Source of the DNA: Pegoplata infirma
Lineage: Eukaryota; Arthropoda; Insecta; Diptera; Anthomyiidae
Direction of reading: 5' to 3'
DNA length: 64,000 nucleotides
NCBI GenBank assembly: GCA_963921195.1
Contig: OY992540.1
Location: 45,159,890 to 45,223,889, forward strand
Under the pieces are notes generated by a model that saw nothing but the letters and a program-made list of their open reading frames with translations, had not been told where the DNA came from and did no database searches. This document shows, in pieces, positions 22,581 to 34,139 of this stretch (its first letter is position 1; each line of letters begins with the position of its first letter). The position numbers and the translations under genes are program-made.

Positions 22581-22840
22581 GAGCACTAATTCAGAGTAAA
22601 AAAAACAATTTTACTTTTGGATTATTAGATTTTTTTAAATTGATGGTTTCGTTTTTTTTTTTAAGTCGATTTTAGCAATTCGAATAATTTTTTCATATTA
22701 TTTTCTGCAACTACAATTTCCAAAGATATAGATATTCTTTTCTGGTCAAAGTTTATTTAACATTTTTGTTTTTTTGTAATCTAAATTGTGAAAAATTTAT
22801 TACTCAATTCAACCAACTTGGTTACTCTATAGCAGTTTTC

Positions 22841-23083
22841 TTCTCTTTTTCTTTTCTTTTCTTTTCTTTTCTTTTCTTTTCTTTTCTTTTCTTTTCTTTT
22901 CTTTTCTTTTCTTTTCTTTTCTTTTCTTTTCTTTTCTTTTCTTTTCTTTTCTTTTCTTTTCTTTTCTTTTCTTTTCTTTTCTTTTCTTTTCTTTTCTTTT
23001 CTTTTCTTTTCTTTTCTTTTCTTTTCTTTTCTTTTCTTTTCTTTTCTTTTCATTACTTTTCTTTTCTTTCTTTTCTTTTCTAG
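22841..23083. repeat. (CTTTT)n microsatellite
   Basis: Forty perfect CTTTT copies from 22851 to 23050, with imperfect units on both sides. Open in several frames on both strands only because of the repeat. Confidence 0.97.
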
Positions 23084-23517
23084 TCTTTTGGATTTTTCTA
23101 ATTTTATACACAGTGGGTGATTAAAATTAACATTTCAATATATTGTTAGCTATTAGAGGGATTGAGTGTTAGCTCATTCCCTTTAATATTTGAATATACA
23201 GAGTATGTGTGTGTTCTTGTTAGTATATTTGCTTGTATATTTTTCAAAAACACACTTGCATAAATTTATTCAACATGTAATTGTGCTTGCAAATATACAC
23301 ACACATGTGTTTGCATGCATTTTATTTTCTTTTTGGTCTAAATGTATACTAAACGAAAAAAAAAATTATATAGTGCTGTACAATAAAATGGCAACAATTT
23401 CGTTTGTCTTATATAAGTCTTGTAATGGCTTTTTCTCCGTTATAAATATTTTTTATCAATTTTTTGTTTTCCAGAAACTTTTTTTTCTTTAAACATTTTT
23501 TCATCCAAATTATTTTT
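23084..23517. other. No gene seen
   Basis: A 100-residue frame at 23190-23492 has no recognisable domain and AT-rich codon content; not supported as a gene. Confidence 0.4.
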
Positions 23518-26266
23518 TATACCCTCCACTTAGTGATAGAGGGTATATATAAGTTTGTCATTCCGTTTGTAACTCATCGAAATGTCGGTCTGGGATCCCA
23601 TAAAGTATATATATTCATGATGCCCGATCGATTTTAAGACATTCTAGCGATGTCCGTCTGTCTGTCTGTGGAAAATGTTATCACGTCCAAACTACAAAAC
23701 AGAGGTGACTGTTATTAAACATATGGGGGTTTTCGTGTCAACTGACACAACTTTTGAAACCGATGTCTTCCGATCGGGATGAAATTTGCACCAAGGTTAG
23801 TCCTATTGGATAGTAGTTCAGACACAATTTTTCAGCGAGATCGGTCAAGGACTCTCTGAGTTAGAGGGGGTCGAAATTTGACATTTTGGCCAAAGAGGTG
23901 TTTATTCTCATCCATGTAACTTCTTACCTAATGATTTTAGAAAAATGTGTCTCAAAGAGTTTAGATAGCTATTTCGTCAGTCTTTCCAAAAAAAATTATA
24001 AAAAAAATAAAAAAAAAATTTTTGATTTTTTTTACTAAAAAACTAAAACTTTTTTGACTTTTTCCTCAAATTGGGCCTTTTTTTTTTTTTTTTTTTTTGA
24101 TTCAAAAGAAAGCTTAGGTCTTTTCCTTTAAGAGCTATGGGGTCGCTTAGTGGGATGCGAGTGGGATATCTATGAAAAAATTATTTTTTTAACTTTGGAA
24201 CACAAAAAACGGTTCTTCAATTTGCACTATTAGGCGTGGGATAGCTAACCAGTTTTCGATTTCGATCCGCGATACCCTCTAATTTTTATAGGTTCGAAAA
24301 AGAAAACACGAGCCAAAAAATAAGGGCGGTGGGGTGGGGCCATATGGCCCCTCATGGGGGTCAAAATTGGGCGTAAAGAGGTAAAATCCTCAAAAAGCCC
24401 CAAAACTGCCCTAGAAACGCCCCTGGAGGGGTGCAATGTGAGACGAACCTCCAATAATTTTCTGCCCCCAACATTTTTCTTGAAAATACCTTACCCCTAT
24501 TTCCACTTCCTATGGGGGCTCCCATACAAAACATTTTTCAAAAATTTGATCCTACCATTCTAACTTACCCTAAAGTGCCCCAAGTGGAGCCAAATGTATG
24601 ACCGACCCCCATTATTTTATTAATTCCAACATTTTTTGCGAACACACCTACAATGTATCTTTAACCCTTAAGGTGGTCCCCATACATTACTTTTATTTTT
24701 TATAAATTTGTTTTATTAAACCAGCTACTACCGCCCCTACCGTGCCTCCTAGAGAGGCATAAATTATGACCAACCCCCATTATTTTTTAGTTACCAACAT
24801 TTTGTCCGAACATAATAACACCCTATCTCCACTCCTTAAGGGGCTCCCATAAGTTATAAAAACATGTATTTTTAAAAACTAATAAAAAAAATAAAAATAA
24901 ATGTATGGGGACCCCCTTAAGAGTTGAAAATAAAGGGTAAGTATATTCTGAGAAAATGTTGGACATGAAAAAATATTGGGGGTCGGTCATATTTTTACTT
25001 CTCTAGGGGCACCCTATGGACAGTTAGAGCGGTAGGAGCAAATTTTATAAAAATGTCATTTTGTATGGGAGCCCCCTTAGGAAGGGGAAATAGAGGTTAG
25101 GTATATTCAAGAAAAATGTTGGGGGCAGAAAATTAATAGAGGTCGGTCTCACATTGCACCCCTCCGTGGGCAGTTCTAGGGCAGTTGTGGGGCTTTTTGA
25201 GGATTGTAACCTCTTTACGCCCAATTTTGACCCCGATGAGGAGCCTTATGGCCCAACCCCACCGCCCTTATTTTTTGGCTCGTGCTTTCTTTTTCGAACC
25301 TATAAAAATTAGAGGGTATCGCGGATCGAAATCGAAAACTGGTTAGCTATCCCACGCCTAATAGTGCAAATTGAAGAACCGTTTTTTGTGTTCCAAAGTT
25401 AAGAAAATATTTTTTTCATAGATATCCCACTCGCATCCCACTAAGCGACCCCATAGCTCTTAAAGGAAAAGACCTAAGCTTTCTTTTGAATCAAAAAAAA
25501 AAAAAAAAAAAGGGCCCAATTTGAGGAAAAAGTCAAAAAAGTTTTAGATTTTTAAGAAAAAAAATCAAAATTTTTTTTTTTATTTTTTTTATATTTTTTT
25601 TCGAAAGACTGAAGAAATAGCTATCTAAACTCTTTGGGACACATTTAGCTAAAAACAATAGGTAAGAAGTTACATGGATAAGAATAAACACCTCTTTGGC
25701 CAAAATGTCAAATTTCGACCCCATCTAACTCAGAGAGTCCTTGACAGATCTCGCTGAAAAATTGTGTCTGAACTACTATCCAATAGGACTAACCTTGGTG
25801 CAAATTTCATCCCGATCGGAAGATATCGGTTTCAAAAGTTGTGTCAGTTGACACGAAAACCCCCATATATATTGGAAGTTCTCCCGAGAAGTTTGGTATT
25901 GCATTTGAGCGATATCGTTTCAGCGGTTCAAAAGTTATGAACGAAAATGTAAGGACACCTCAAAAATTTTAGTACATTCAACATAACCTAAAAATACAAA
26001 ATGCTTTAATTCGGCTGCTTATTGACTTATGTGAACATAATTAAACACCAAATGGTATTTAAACAAGTACAAACATATTTTTGGACAAAAAAAGAAAAAA
26101 AAAACGCGGATTTTTGTTTTACCAATTTTTTTTTTTGCGGAAATTTAAAAAAAAAAAAAAAAATTTTCAAAAGTATTTCCTTTTAAATAAAGTTCTTGCA
26201 ATAATCTTTTTGAAATTGTGGAGGGTATCACTACATTCGGCAAGGCCGAATTTAACTTTTTTACTT
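23518..26266 (+). mobile_element. HINE/mini-me element, subfamily 1, split by a 2.1-kb palindrome
   Basis: 5' 'tataccctccacttagtg', the 'cataaagtatatatattcat' block, GTCY run (23645-23665), then after the inserted palindrome 'ggaagttctcccgagaag', 'gcggttcaaaagttatgaac', subterminal 'gtggagggtatcac', the stem-loop 'attcggcaaggccgaat', and the end ACTTG. Inner and outer parts join to match the intact copy at 37480-38113. Confidence 0.85.
23725..25864. mobile_element. Long palindromic foldback (2.1 kb, arms ~0.98 kb)
   Basis: Ends 'gggggttttcgtgtcaactg' and its inverse, flanked by ATAT on both sides (23721-23724, 25865-25868). The arms (23725 to about 24715; about 24880 to 25864) are near-identical inverted copies. 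Inner parts are made of a ~160-bp GC-richer module ('gaccgacccccattat..', 'gggggctcccatac'), present twice in each arm and once more near the centre of the left side. No transposase. A transcript across it would form a very long hairpin. Confidence 0.85.
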
Positions 26267-26423
26267 GTTTTTTATTATTTTCGTCACAAATTTATTTTCG
26301 TCAATTTTTTTTTAATAAAAATATTTTTTTCAATGCCAAAATCACAAAATTTTATGGTTAGGATCCTCCAGCAGAAATAACAGCCACGAGAAATTTTTAA
26401 ATTTAAAGTTTTAGGGTAGAAAG

Positions 26424-26615
26424 CAGAGATGGGCGCGTGAGTGACTTTTTACTCACACTCACTCACGCTCACGACGGCATTTTCCACGCACAAGCGTCAT
26501 TCACGTTGACTCACACTCACGAAACTGTAATTTATACAAAAAAAAAAATCAAAAATTAAAATTTCGAAATCGAACAAAATTATTAGAAAAATTTAAAGTT
26601 TAGCCAAATTTTACA
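26424..26615 (+). mobile_element. Mini-hAT, CAGAGATGGGC family, left half
   Basis: 'cagagatgggcgcgtgagtg' followed by 'actcacactcactcacgctc' runs; matches the left part of the complete copy at 49168-49646. It stops where the next HINE begins. Confidence 0.6.
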
Positions 26616-27900
26616 ATTTTATATTCGGCAGTGCCATGCCGAATGTTTTTATACCCTCCACAATGTAAACAAAATTGTTTAAAAAAAAAAATTGGAAAAA
26701 TTTTAGTGAAAAAATATTCGCTTATTTTTTAGTAAAAAATATGTGTGTTCTTGTTAAACAGGGATGCTAACTTAGTGCTTTTCGCGCTAGATCTAGTGCT
26801 TTTTGATGTTTCAAAACGCGAAAATTTTTGGCCTAGTGCGAAATTATAAAAACGCACTAAATTGGTGCTTTATATATTTTCAGTTGGTGCTTTTAGTGCT
26901 TTTTAAAATAAATTTTTATAGCCTCCAAACAAAGTATATTTCGAGTGTAACGTATCGAAGTATTAGTCGGAGACTTTACAAAGTATATTTGATTTATGAT
27001 TTATGATCGATTCAAAGACATTTTTTGAATGTCCGTCTGTCTGTCTGTGAAAAGCAGTATGCAGTTCAAACTAAAATATGGAACGAATATATTATTATGG
27101 TCAATGACCATTGGTCGTATTAACTTCGGAAAAAAATGGGCAAATCGGACTAAGGGGAAAATGTTTTCCCTTGAAAAACTAAACCAACTTCTAAAAAAAC
27201 GCCATTCTTTGTAGGTTTTTTTTTTATTTTGGCTTAATATTTGAATTCTGTTCTGTTCAAAGACTAAACTTGTCTTTTGAAGCGGAAAATGCAAACCATG
27301 TAAAATTGTAAAACTATTTATATCGGTTGCTCAAAATTTTAACCAACAAACTTATCAAAAATTTTGTTTGAATAAAAATATTATTTGTTTACTTTTTTAT
27401 CTATTTACAAAAACTGTCCAGTGCTTTTTTACCCTTTTTTTCAAACCAATTTACGCGTTTTTACCCGTTTATAAAATTTTTGTGCGCGTTTTGCTCTCAA
27501 ATAGTTGGCATCTCTTTTTTTTTCTCTGTTGTTAAAACACCATTTGGCATCGAATTCTGTTCAAATAAGTAAACTAGAAGCCAAATTTAAGCATTTTGTA
27601 TTTTTAGGTTATGTAGAATGTACAAAAAATTTCAAGGTATATTTTCGTTATATTTTCGTTGATAACTTTTAAACCGCTGAACCGATTTCGCCCAAAAATA
27701 TTCTCAGGCAAATATCAAGTAAATGTGTTTAGTTTTAGTCATATCTGTGTAATATTTTGGCCGTGATCGCTATTTCAACAGACAGACGGACATCGCTAGA
27801 ATGACTTAGAATCTATCACTGATCAATAATATATACTTTATGGGGTCGTAGACAGATATTTCGATAAGTTAGAATTGGAATTTATCTGTCATCTTAGTGT
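26616..27900 (-). mobile_element. HINE/mini-me element, split by a hAT insertion
   Basis: Minus-strand order: 'cataaagtatatatt' block (about 27830), GTCY/'cagacagacggacatcgct' (27780), 'accgctgaaccgatttcgc' (27670), 'ataccctccac' inverse and the stem-loop 'attcggcagtgccatgccga' (26622-26643). The hAT at 26759-27528 interrupts it; deleting it with one TSD copy gives the 'cttgtttaaataccatttgg' context seen at about 56880. The 5' end is missing. Confidence 0.7.
26759..27528. mobile_element. Mini-hAT element with perfect 8-bp TSD
   Basis: Left end 'cagggatgctaac'; right end reads (inverse) 'cagaga' + A-run + 'gatgccaac', so the right terminus has gained an A-tract. Flanked by identical TTGTTAAA (26751-26758, 27529-27536). 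Contains 'gtgcttttcgcgc' repeats and a fragment of a HINE-like GTCY block (about 26905-27300). The 97-residue minus-strand frame at 27001-27294 overlaps that fragment and is not a gene. Confidence 0.8.
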
Positions 27901-27914
27901 TTAAAAGTTTCCTT

Positions 27915-28090
27915 GTCCCCTTATGAAACATTGTGGACCTTTGGGAAAATTTCCATAACTCCCGTACTAACGGGAATATCGTCTGGAGCAAAAATACGTG
28001 CTGACTTTAATTTAATAAAGATTATTTCGTATTCATATCAATATCGTTGGTTTTTGTCTTAACATAAATACCGCCAAAATTTATACATTT
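27915..28090 (+). repeat. Diverged dispersed repeat ('cttatgaaac' family)
   Basis: 'ccttatgaaacattgtggac', 'gggaaaatttccataactcc' and 'aaaaatacgtgctgacttt' follow in the order found inverted at 54180-54320 and, more diverged, at 31065-31220 and 63545-63680. Confidence 0.55.
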
Positions 28091-28119
28091 TCATGAAAAA
28101 ACTTTTCCGACCCCGACGC

Positions 28120-29612
28120 ACATTGGTTCCAAATCAAAATTTAGCTGGACAAAAGTCCAAAAATTAGTGTCCTTAAAATTGGGAATTAATAGTGCTAGGG
28201 GCAAGCTAAGGGTGTGTTCTGATCAAACTTATAACCATTTTTTCGAATTAGGTTTTTAACTTTGTTAAATATGCGAATAAAATAACATTTTTGGTATCCA
28301 ATATTTAAAAAAAAAATATATATATATATATATATAAGTGTCCAACTAATAACATCATATTATCCATGTTACATCAATGGATTCAAAACGGTTTCTGTAC
28401 AAGAAAGCTACAGAATTATACTTATTCTGGACATTAATAAGAAATTTATTATCGATCTTCTTCTTACATTTTTTGTACTTTGAAATATGGTCAATAATAA
28501 CAATATTTTTGAGGACTTATGAAACTTCCGCAGCTTGCCAAAACCGAATCCAGGCATATCATGTCGAATTACTACATACAACTTATAGGTAAATTATTAC
28601 TGAACGTTGTGATGTAGACATTTCTTGCAGGTTTTTACAGGTTTAAAATTAATCACAGTTTTTATGAAAATAGATTTTCGCCTAAATTTTTTTTTATAAA
28701 TAAAGTATCGAATTTTTGTAAGTTTTTGATAACTTTTAAGTATTATAATTTTGCTTAGCTTAAATAAATCATTAAATGTGATGTTTCCTATTAAACCACG
28801 GCCAATTACACACTTCGACTAAATTCAAAAATGTCCGTCTGTCCGTCCGTCTGTCCGTCTGTAGAGGATACGATACAGTCCAAAATAAAAGAGATAAACT
28901 TCCGACGTTTGGCAAGAATATGTATTATATTCCTAGGCAGGTTAAGTTCGGAAATGGATAAAATCGGACCAAGGCGAAAAAAGTTCCCCCTTGGAGAACT
29001 AAACCAACCTAAGAAAAATCGTCTTTTTTGCAGGGTTTCTTGTACTTTTGCTAAGCAAATGCAACATTCTTCTCTCAGATGAAGTTCGAAATCGCAAGGG
29101 GAAGGTGCTCCCTAACGTCTCCCACCAACCCCCAAACCCCCCCCCCCCCCAAAAAAAAAAGACGACCCTGGATTTTTTTTATATTGTTTTTTTTACATTT
29201 TGGAGGGTACATATAAAAGATTCGGCACAGCCGAATGTAACACTCTCACTGGTTTTTTATTTTTTTTATATTTTGGAGGGTATAAAAGATTCGGCATAGC
29301 CGACTTTAACACTCTCACTTGTTTTTTTCAATTACACTTCTCGACAAAATTTTTTTTTTTTTAGAGATTACAAAACTTTCAAAAAATAAGTTTTTGCATT
29401 TCATATTTCTGTTTTGCATATAAACCATTTTTGTCATTAATGAATTACTGAAATTAGAAAAAAAAATAAAAAGTTGTCGGTTAGTGTAATCGACTTAGAA
29501 AAATTTAAACATGTTTTTTGAACTCAGCGACCCCAAAACCATATAAAACGGTGATAAAATAATTTTGTCCAGCTAGATTTGGACTTGGAACCACTGTGCG
29601 ACGATTTGAAAT
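28120..29612. repeat. Inverted pair flanking a HINE fragment
   Basis: 'ggttccaaatcaaaattt' and 'agctggacaaaa' near 28128-28156 are the inverse of 'ttttgtccagct' and 'aga.ttggacttggaacc' at about 29560-29595. The enclosed 1.4 kb includes the HINE subfamily 3 copy. May be an old foldback. Confidence 0.5.
28800..29318 (+). mobile_element. HINE subfamily 3 with duplicated 3' end
   Basis: GTCY run (28832-28862), 'aaatcggaccaaggcgaaaa', then two successive 3' ends: 'ttttggagggta' + 'attcggcacagccgaat' + 'ctctcactgg' (about 29200-29250), and 'ttttggagggta' + 'attcggcatagccga' + 'ctctcacttg' (about 29270-29318). A C10/A10 run lies near 29140-29160. Tandem 3' ends suggest read-through of the terminator. 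The frames here are products of the repeat. Confidence 0.65.
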
Positions 29613-31060
29613 TTGAAAAAAGGAAATTGGTTCCACCCAAGTGGATTACTCCCATACTTTGGAGAATATTTTAATAGACTGTTTTTAAAAACTTTTAGTG
29701 TACAACTGATTTTATTTAACTGCCCTGCAGTGTATTTATTTTATATAAACGCATGTTCGTTTATGGCTGCATATTTTTTTTTTTTATCATAAATTAACTT
29801 TGTTATTTTTGTTTTTCTTTTATTTTTATAAATAATATCCGTTTTTTTTCTCAACTCTTAAGTGGTTCCTTTTAGTTTAAATGAATTTCTTGTTGAAGAG
29901 TTAAAAAAAGAGAACTTTTAGCAACTCTTTTTGAAATCATAGAATTTTGTAAAAAGCAAATTTAAATTTTTCATTTAGCTTAAGCAAATTGAAAAAAAAA
30001 AAAAAAATATTTAAAATATTTGTTAAAAAACTAAAACAATTTTACAGATATTCATATGTGTGCAATTTAAAAACTTGTTTTTAAAACCAACAAAGATAAT
30101 AATTAAATTTTGTTTAAATTGAAATAAAAATCTAACAGAATTTTCTTGTTTATTTATGCAGAAAACTTTTGTTTGTTATTTTGTTTATTTTTTTTTTTGT
30201 CTTAAATTTATTGCCTGACACAAAACAGATTTTTCCATTACCATTTGTGGGTCTTTCCTCCCCTAGTATGGGAGGTTTTCTTTTGATTTTTCTAAAAAAT
30301 TGTTATCTTGTGTGTCCTTTTCTATTGGACACAGCCTTGTATATAAGTTTATTTTTGTTTCGTATTATTTTTTTTTTTTGGGAATTTTTTGTAACCATAA
30401 ATCAACTGTTATAATTAAGACATGATTACAAGTAACATTTTCCTATTTTTTTTTGTTTTGTTTCTTGGCTTTAGATAAAAGATTTTTGTTAAGGTCATTT
30501 TCTGTGGACAACAAGAAAAATGATAGTAACTACGTAAACAAAGTTTATATTTTCCGAAAGTTTTGTTTTTGTATTTAGGGTTTAAAAATAAAATCTTAAT
30601 GCGTCATTATTATTTTGTTAGTTCGTTAGTTTGCTGTGACGTTTTAGCAAGATTAGCAGAAAACCGCAACGTAATAACTTTAATCTAGTGAGGTATAGGG
30701 TTGTAAAATAATATGCTTACTAAACCTTCAACTAATGACCTAAATTAAGTTTTATTTTTTTAATTATTCTGTCGAGTCGTGGTACAAAAGTCCAACAAAA
30801 TAAGTTGTAATTTTTTTATACTGACTGTTGTATTAAAATTTTTGTTAAACTTTTTTGTTCAATACTACTAATTGCCCTTTGTTTAAAGAATTGCATTGAC
30901 TTTCCATGTTAGTGCACTTATTTTTTCATCAGTATTGATATTGAAAACAATATAGAATTTAACTCAAAATGCCCTATACGTATACTTGATATACATTGGT
31001 TGCAATTATTTATTACTCATACGCCTGGCATATTTTACAAGACAATTGCATAATGTTAAC
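29613..31060. other. No gene seen
   Basis: AT-rich sequence with long T-runs. A frame of 81 residues at 30169-30414 is Phe/Leu-rich and could mimic a membrane segment, but has no homology I recognise. Confidence 0.4.
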
Positions 31061-31064
31061 CTTA

Positions 31065-31220
31065 TAACGGAAAATTTTCGCCAGAAACAACCATCTTATG
31101 AAAAAAATTTGGTCTTTTGGGAAAGTTCGAATAAAATCCAAACTAGCTGGAATTTTGCCAAACGCAAAAATACGGGTCAGCTTAATTTTAATAGAGATTA
31201 TTATATGTAATTTTGGCGGT
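31065..31220 (+). repeat. Diverged 'cttatgaa' dispersed repeat
   Basis: 'caaccatcttatgaaaa', 'cgggtcagcttaatttta' and 'atagagattattatatg' parallel 63545-63680 closely and 27915-28090 loosely. Confidence 0.55.
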
Positions 31221-31592
31221 CGTACATACCTCTTCATTTAAACTACAACAAAGATTTTACATTTTTGAAAAAAAGGACTTAACAAAGCCAAATTTCGTCA
31301 CAATACACCGATGGCTGTAGGCAAAATCGCCCAAAGAAAAATGGCCCAAAAAAGAAAACGAAAATTCGCCCAAAAATTTTTCATACAAATTTGGGTCATA
31401 TTTCATATGAAAAGTTACCCAACATTTTTGGTCAAATTTTCATTGTTTTTGGGCAAAATTTCGAAATTAAAAATTGGGTGATTTTTCATTACGAAAAAAT
31501 ACCCAAAAATTTTATATGAAAAATTGCCCAATTTTATTTTGGTTTTATTTTTTGTCAAAATCTTAAAATGTCAAAACTGAAATATGTATGTG

Positions 31593-33229
31593 GGCGTACG
31601 GACATAGCGCCCAAGTGCATATCGCCCAATTTAAAAAAGTCATTCCACCCAAAAAAAATGTGTGTTAGTTGTTGTTGCAAAATTTTTTGGACGATATGGC
31701 CTTTATTTTTGGGTATTTTAACAATTTTCTTTAAATTAATATATATTATCAAAAATGTCAAATTACCCAAACATCAAAATGTTGAATTTATAAAATGTCA
31801 TAGCACCCAAAAAAATAATCATAAAACTCACAAATCGTCGCTGCGCCTAAAAATGGAGTCATGTGTTTTGGGGCAAGTGTTCAGGAGAGCAAAAAAACAG
31901 TTTATTTTCGTCCCTTCGCGATTTTTTTTAAAAGTTTGTTCTATAAAAAATTCTTGTACCGATATGCTATCCACATACTACAAAAAAAGTATGAAACATT
32001 TAACGGTTTTCCATTGGTGCAGAAATTTTCAAAAAACATACACATAACTCCTTTTTTAAGTATTTTTTGGAACAAAATTTAAATAAAATGGAAATATTTT
32101 TTACACATAACTCCTTTTGTTTATGAAACCATTCTCATTGTAAATTTCTTTTCGAGAGGGACAAAGACTAAATAAAGTTTGTTGGTGGTTAAAAGAGACA
32201 TAAGTTAGACAAGGTCTTTGAAATTTTGATATTGTAAATAAAAGCTCTTCATTAAACAGCGAACAACAGATTTTTCGCCAAACTGGTGATATTTTTTGTT
32301 TTTTCTTGTAACTATTCAAGAGCTTCGACATAAATTGACATCTTTGAAAGATTCTGTACTTTAGATACTAAAATTTTCCGCCGTCAAATGATTTAATTGC
32401 TTTCACAAGGCTTGATTACCAGCCATTTAGGATTTAGATAACAGCATGAAAATATGCAAGTATTTTACAAAAATCTTGACAAATTAATTCAAAATACTTA
32501 GATGCTATGTGTGAACCTTATATTACTAAAATAGTGGACCATTTTGTCACGTTCTGTTACTTTTTTAACAAAAAAAGTTATGTGTAGCTTAACACATAAC
32601 TCCTTTTCAGACCTTTTTTTAGTATGACGAACACATAGCTCCTTTTACTAACTTTTGAACCAATCAAGATATCAAAAAACGGTTTAGTGAGTAAACGTAT
32701 GACCAATATGTGATTTTAAAGATGTAATAAAAAAAAATAAAAAAACTACACATGACTCCATTTTTAGGCGCAGTGACGAAATATTGTTTTTTTAACACAA
32801 TATTTTAAAGCTTTTATGCGTAGCCGGCCTTCGGCCGGGCTTAGGGATTACAAAATCCATGCATTAAACCCACCCTCTCTGCAAACTAAAGTTCTCTAGG
32901 TTAGCAGGCTTTTACGCTATGAGATTTGTTATGCCTCAAAAAGGCCTGATAACCAAAATAGCTTTGGTTTTCAGAGAGTGGGTGAGTATGTAATCCCTAA
33001 GCCCGGCCGAAGGCCGGCTACGCAGAAAACCTTTATTACAAAAAAAACAAATCATAGAAGTCGTAATTTCGACATTTCGCCCAAAAAAAATATTTTGGAT
33101 TTTTTTACAACTTTGTTTTGGGAGAAATAACATTTTTAGACTTATCATTTTGGGCTATATGTCGCAGCTTGGGCGCTATGACATTTACGGTTTTGGGCGA
33201 TAAGACCTTGGGCGCTATGTCCGTACGCC
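31593..33229. mobile_element. GGCGTACGG foldback, copy 2, with nested guest
   Basis: Inverse orientation of the element at 20869-21579, with the same ends 'ggcgtacggacatagcgccc'. Flanks ATGTATGTG (31584-31592) and ATGTATGTC (33230-33238) match at 8 of 9 bases. The GC-rich 'ccggccttcggccggg' blocks lie at 32822 and 33001. Interrupted by the element at 31836-32778. Confidence 0.75.
31836..32778. mobile_element. Inverted-repeat element, CGTCGCTGCGCC ends (943 bp)
   Basis: 31-bp terminal inverted repeats with one mismatch, starting 'cgtcgctgcgcctaaaaa', flanked by AAAT (31832-31835, 32779-32782). The motif 'cacataactcctttt' recurs inside at about 32038, 32104, 32592 and 32630, a variant of the inner end of the terminal repeat. 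The 159-residue frame at 31568-32047 crosses the boundary between two elements and so is not a gene. Confidence 0.75.
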
Positions 33230-33377
33230 ATGTATGTCACAATAAATCAGTATATTATTATTTTTAGAAACAGTAAACGTATATCGTGTTTTTTTGCAGA
33301 TTACCACGCTATATATTAATTTATCGCAGCGCAGTAGAAAATCAAAAGTAATGTATTTAAAAACAGCATGCAACTCC

Positions 33378-33476
33378 GATGAAAGCGCCGCAGGCGAAAT
33401 TTTTTTTTTTTTTTAATTTGTTGGTAAAATTTGTTAAAATTTGTTGGTAAAATTTTTCGCCTGCGGCGCTTTGATC
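33378..33476. mobile_element. 99-bp palindromic mini-element, copy 1
   Basis: 'gatgaaagcgccgcaggcga' and the inverse 'tcgcctgcggcgctttgatc' enclose AT-rich DNA. Second copy at 34272-34380. Because both lie in the same place of the 0.9-kb tandem unit, they were probably duplicated with it. Confidence 0.65.
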
Positions 33477-34139
33477 GAAGCTAATTCCAATTTTTTTTTA
33501 TTTTGTTAAAATTTAAGTTTCACACTGAAAACTTTTACATCAATTACATATGCATTTTACGGGCAGTATTCTCAAAATTACGATCTATAAAAATAAATAA
33601 TAACCACGTAACCTATGGTCTTATCTTAAAAGTTTTTTGTCTTTGTCTTAAAGTTTTTCTGCGTAGCCGGCCTTGGGCCGGGCTTATGGATTACAAACTC
33701 CATGCCTTAGACCAACCCTCTCCGCAAAAGAAAGCTTTTCTGTGTAGTATGTGTTGGAAAAAATGTGTTAGAAAAAATAGTTTTTTATTTTATTTTGGGC
33801 CATTTCTTTTTTGGGCATTTTTACATTAATTTTGGGCGAAGTTTCGTATTTTTCTTTTTTTCATATTTTTTGGGCGATTTTGATAAAAATAAAATATGAA
33901 AAATTGCCCATTTTTAGTTTGGTTTAAATTTTTGTCAAAATCTTAAAATGTTAAAACCGAAATAAGTTGCAATGAAACAGCCAATAGAAAATAAATAAAT
34001 ATTCTATATAATGGAACAACCTAAATCAAATAGTTTATTTATTTTTTGGAAACAATACAGCGAATTGTTTTGTTTTTTTTTTTAATTATAAACTTAACTA
34101 ACCAAGAAAAGCTAATGAACAACCTTCCCGTTGTGGAGT

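Noticed and set aside
22766..23111. Long FSFLFF- and KRKEKK-repeat frames on both strands
   Set aside because: Direct translation of the CTTTT microsatellite.
24245..24563. Proline-rich and basic frames on both strands
   Set aside because: They lie in the GC-richer arm of the palindrome and appear in mirror form in the other arm.
30169..30414. Possible membrane protein of 81 residues
   Set aside because: Hydrophobicity follows from T-rich sequence; no homology, splice or initiation context.
31568..32047. 159-residue open frame on the plus strand
   Set aside because: It runs from one transposable element across the boundary into another (terminal repeat at 31836), has no recognisable domain, and can only have formed by insertion.
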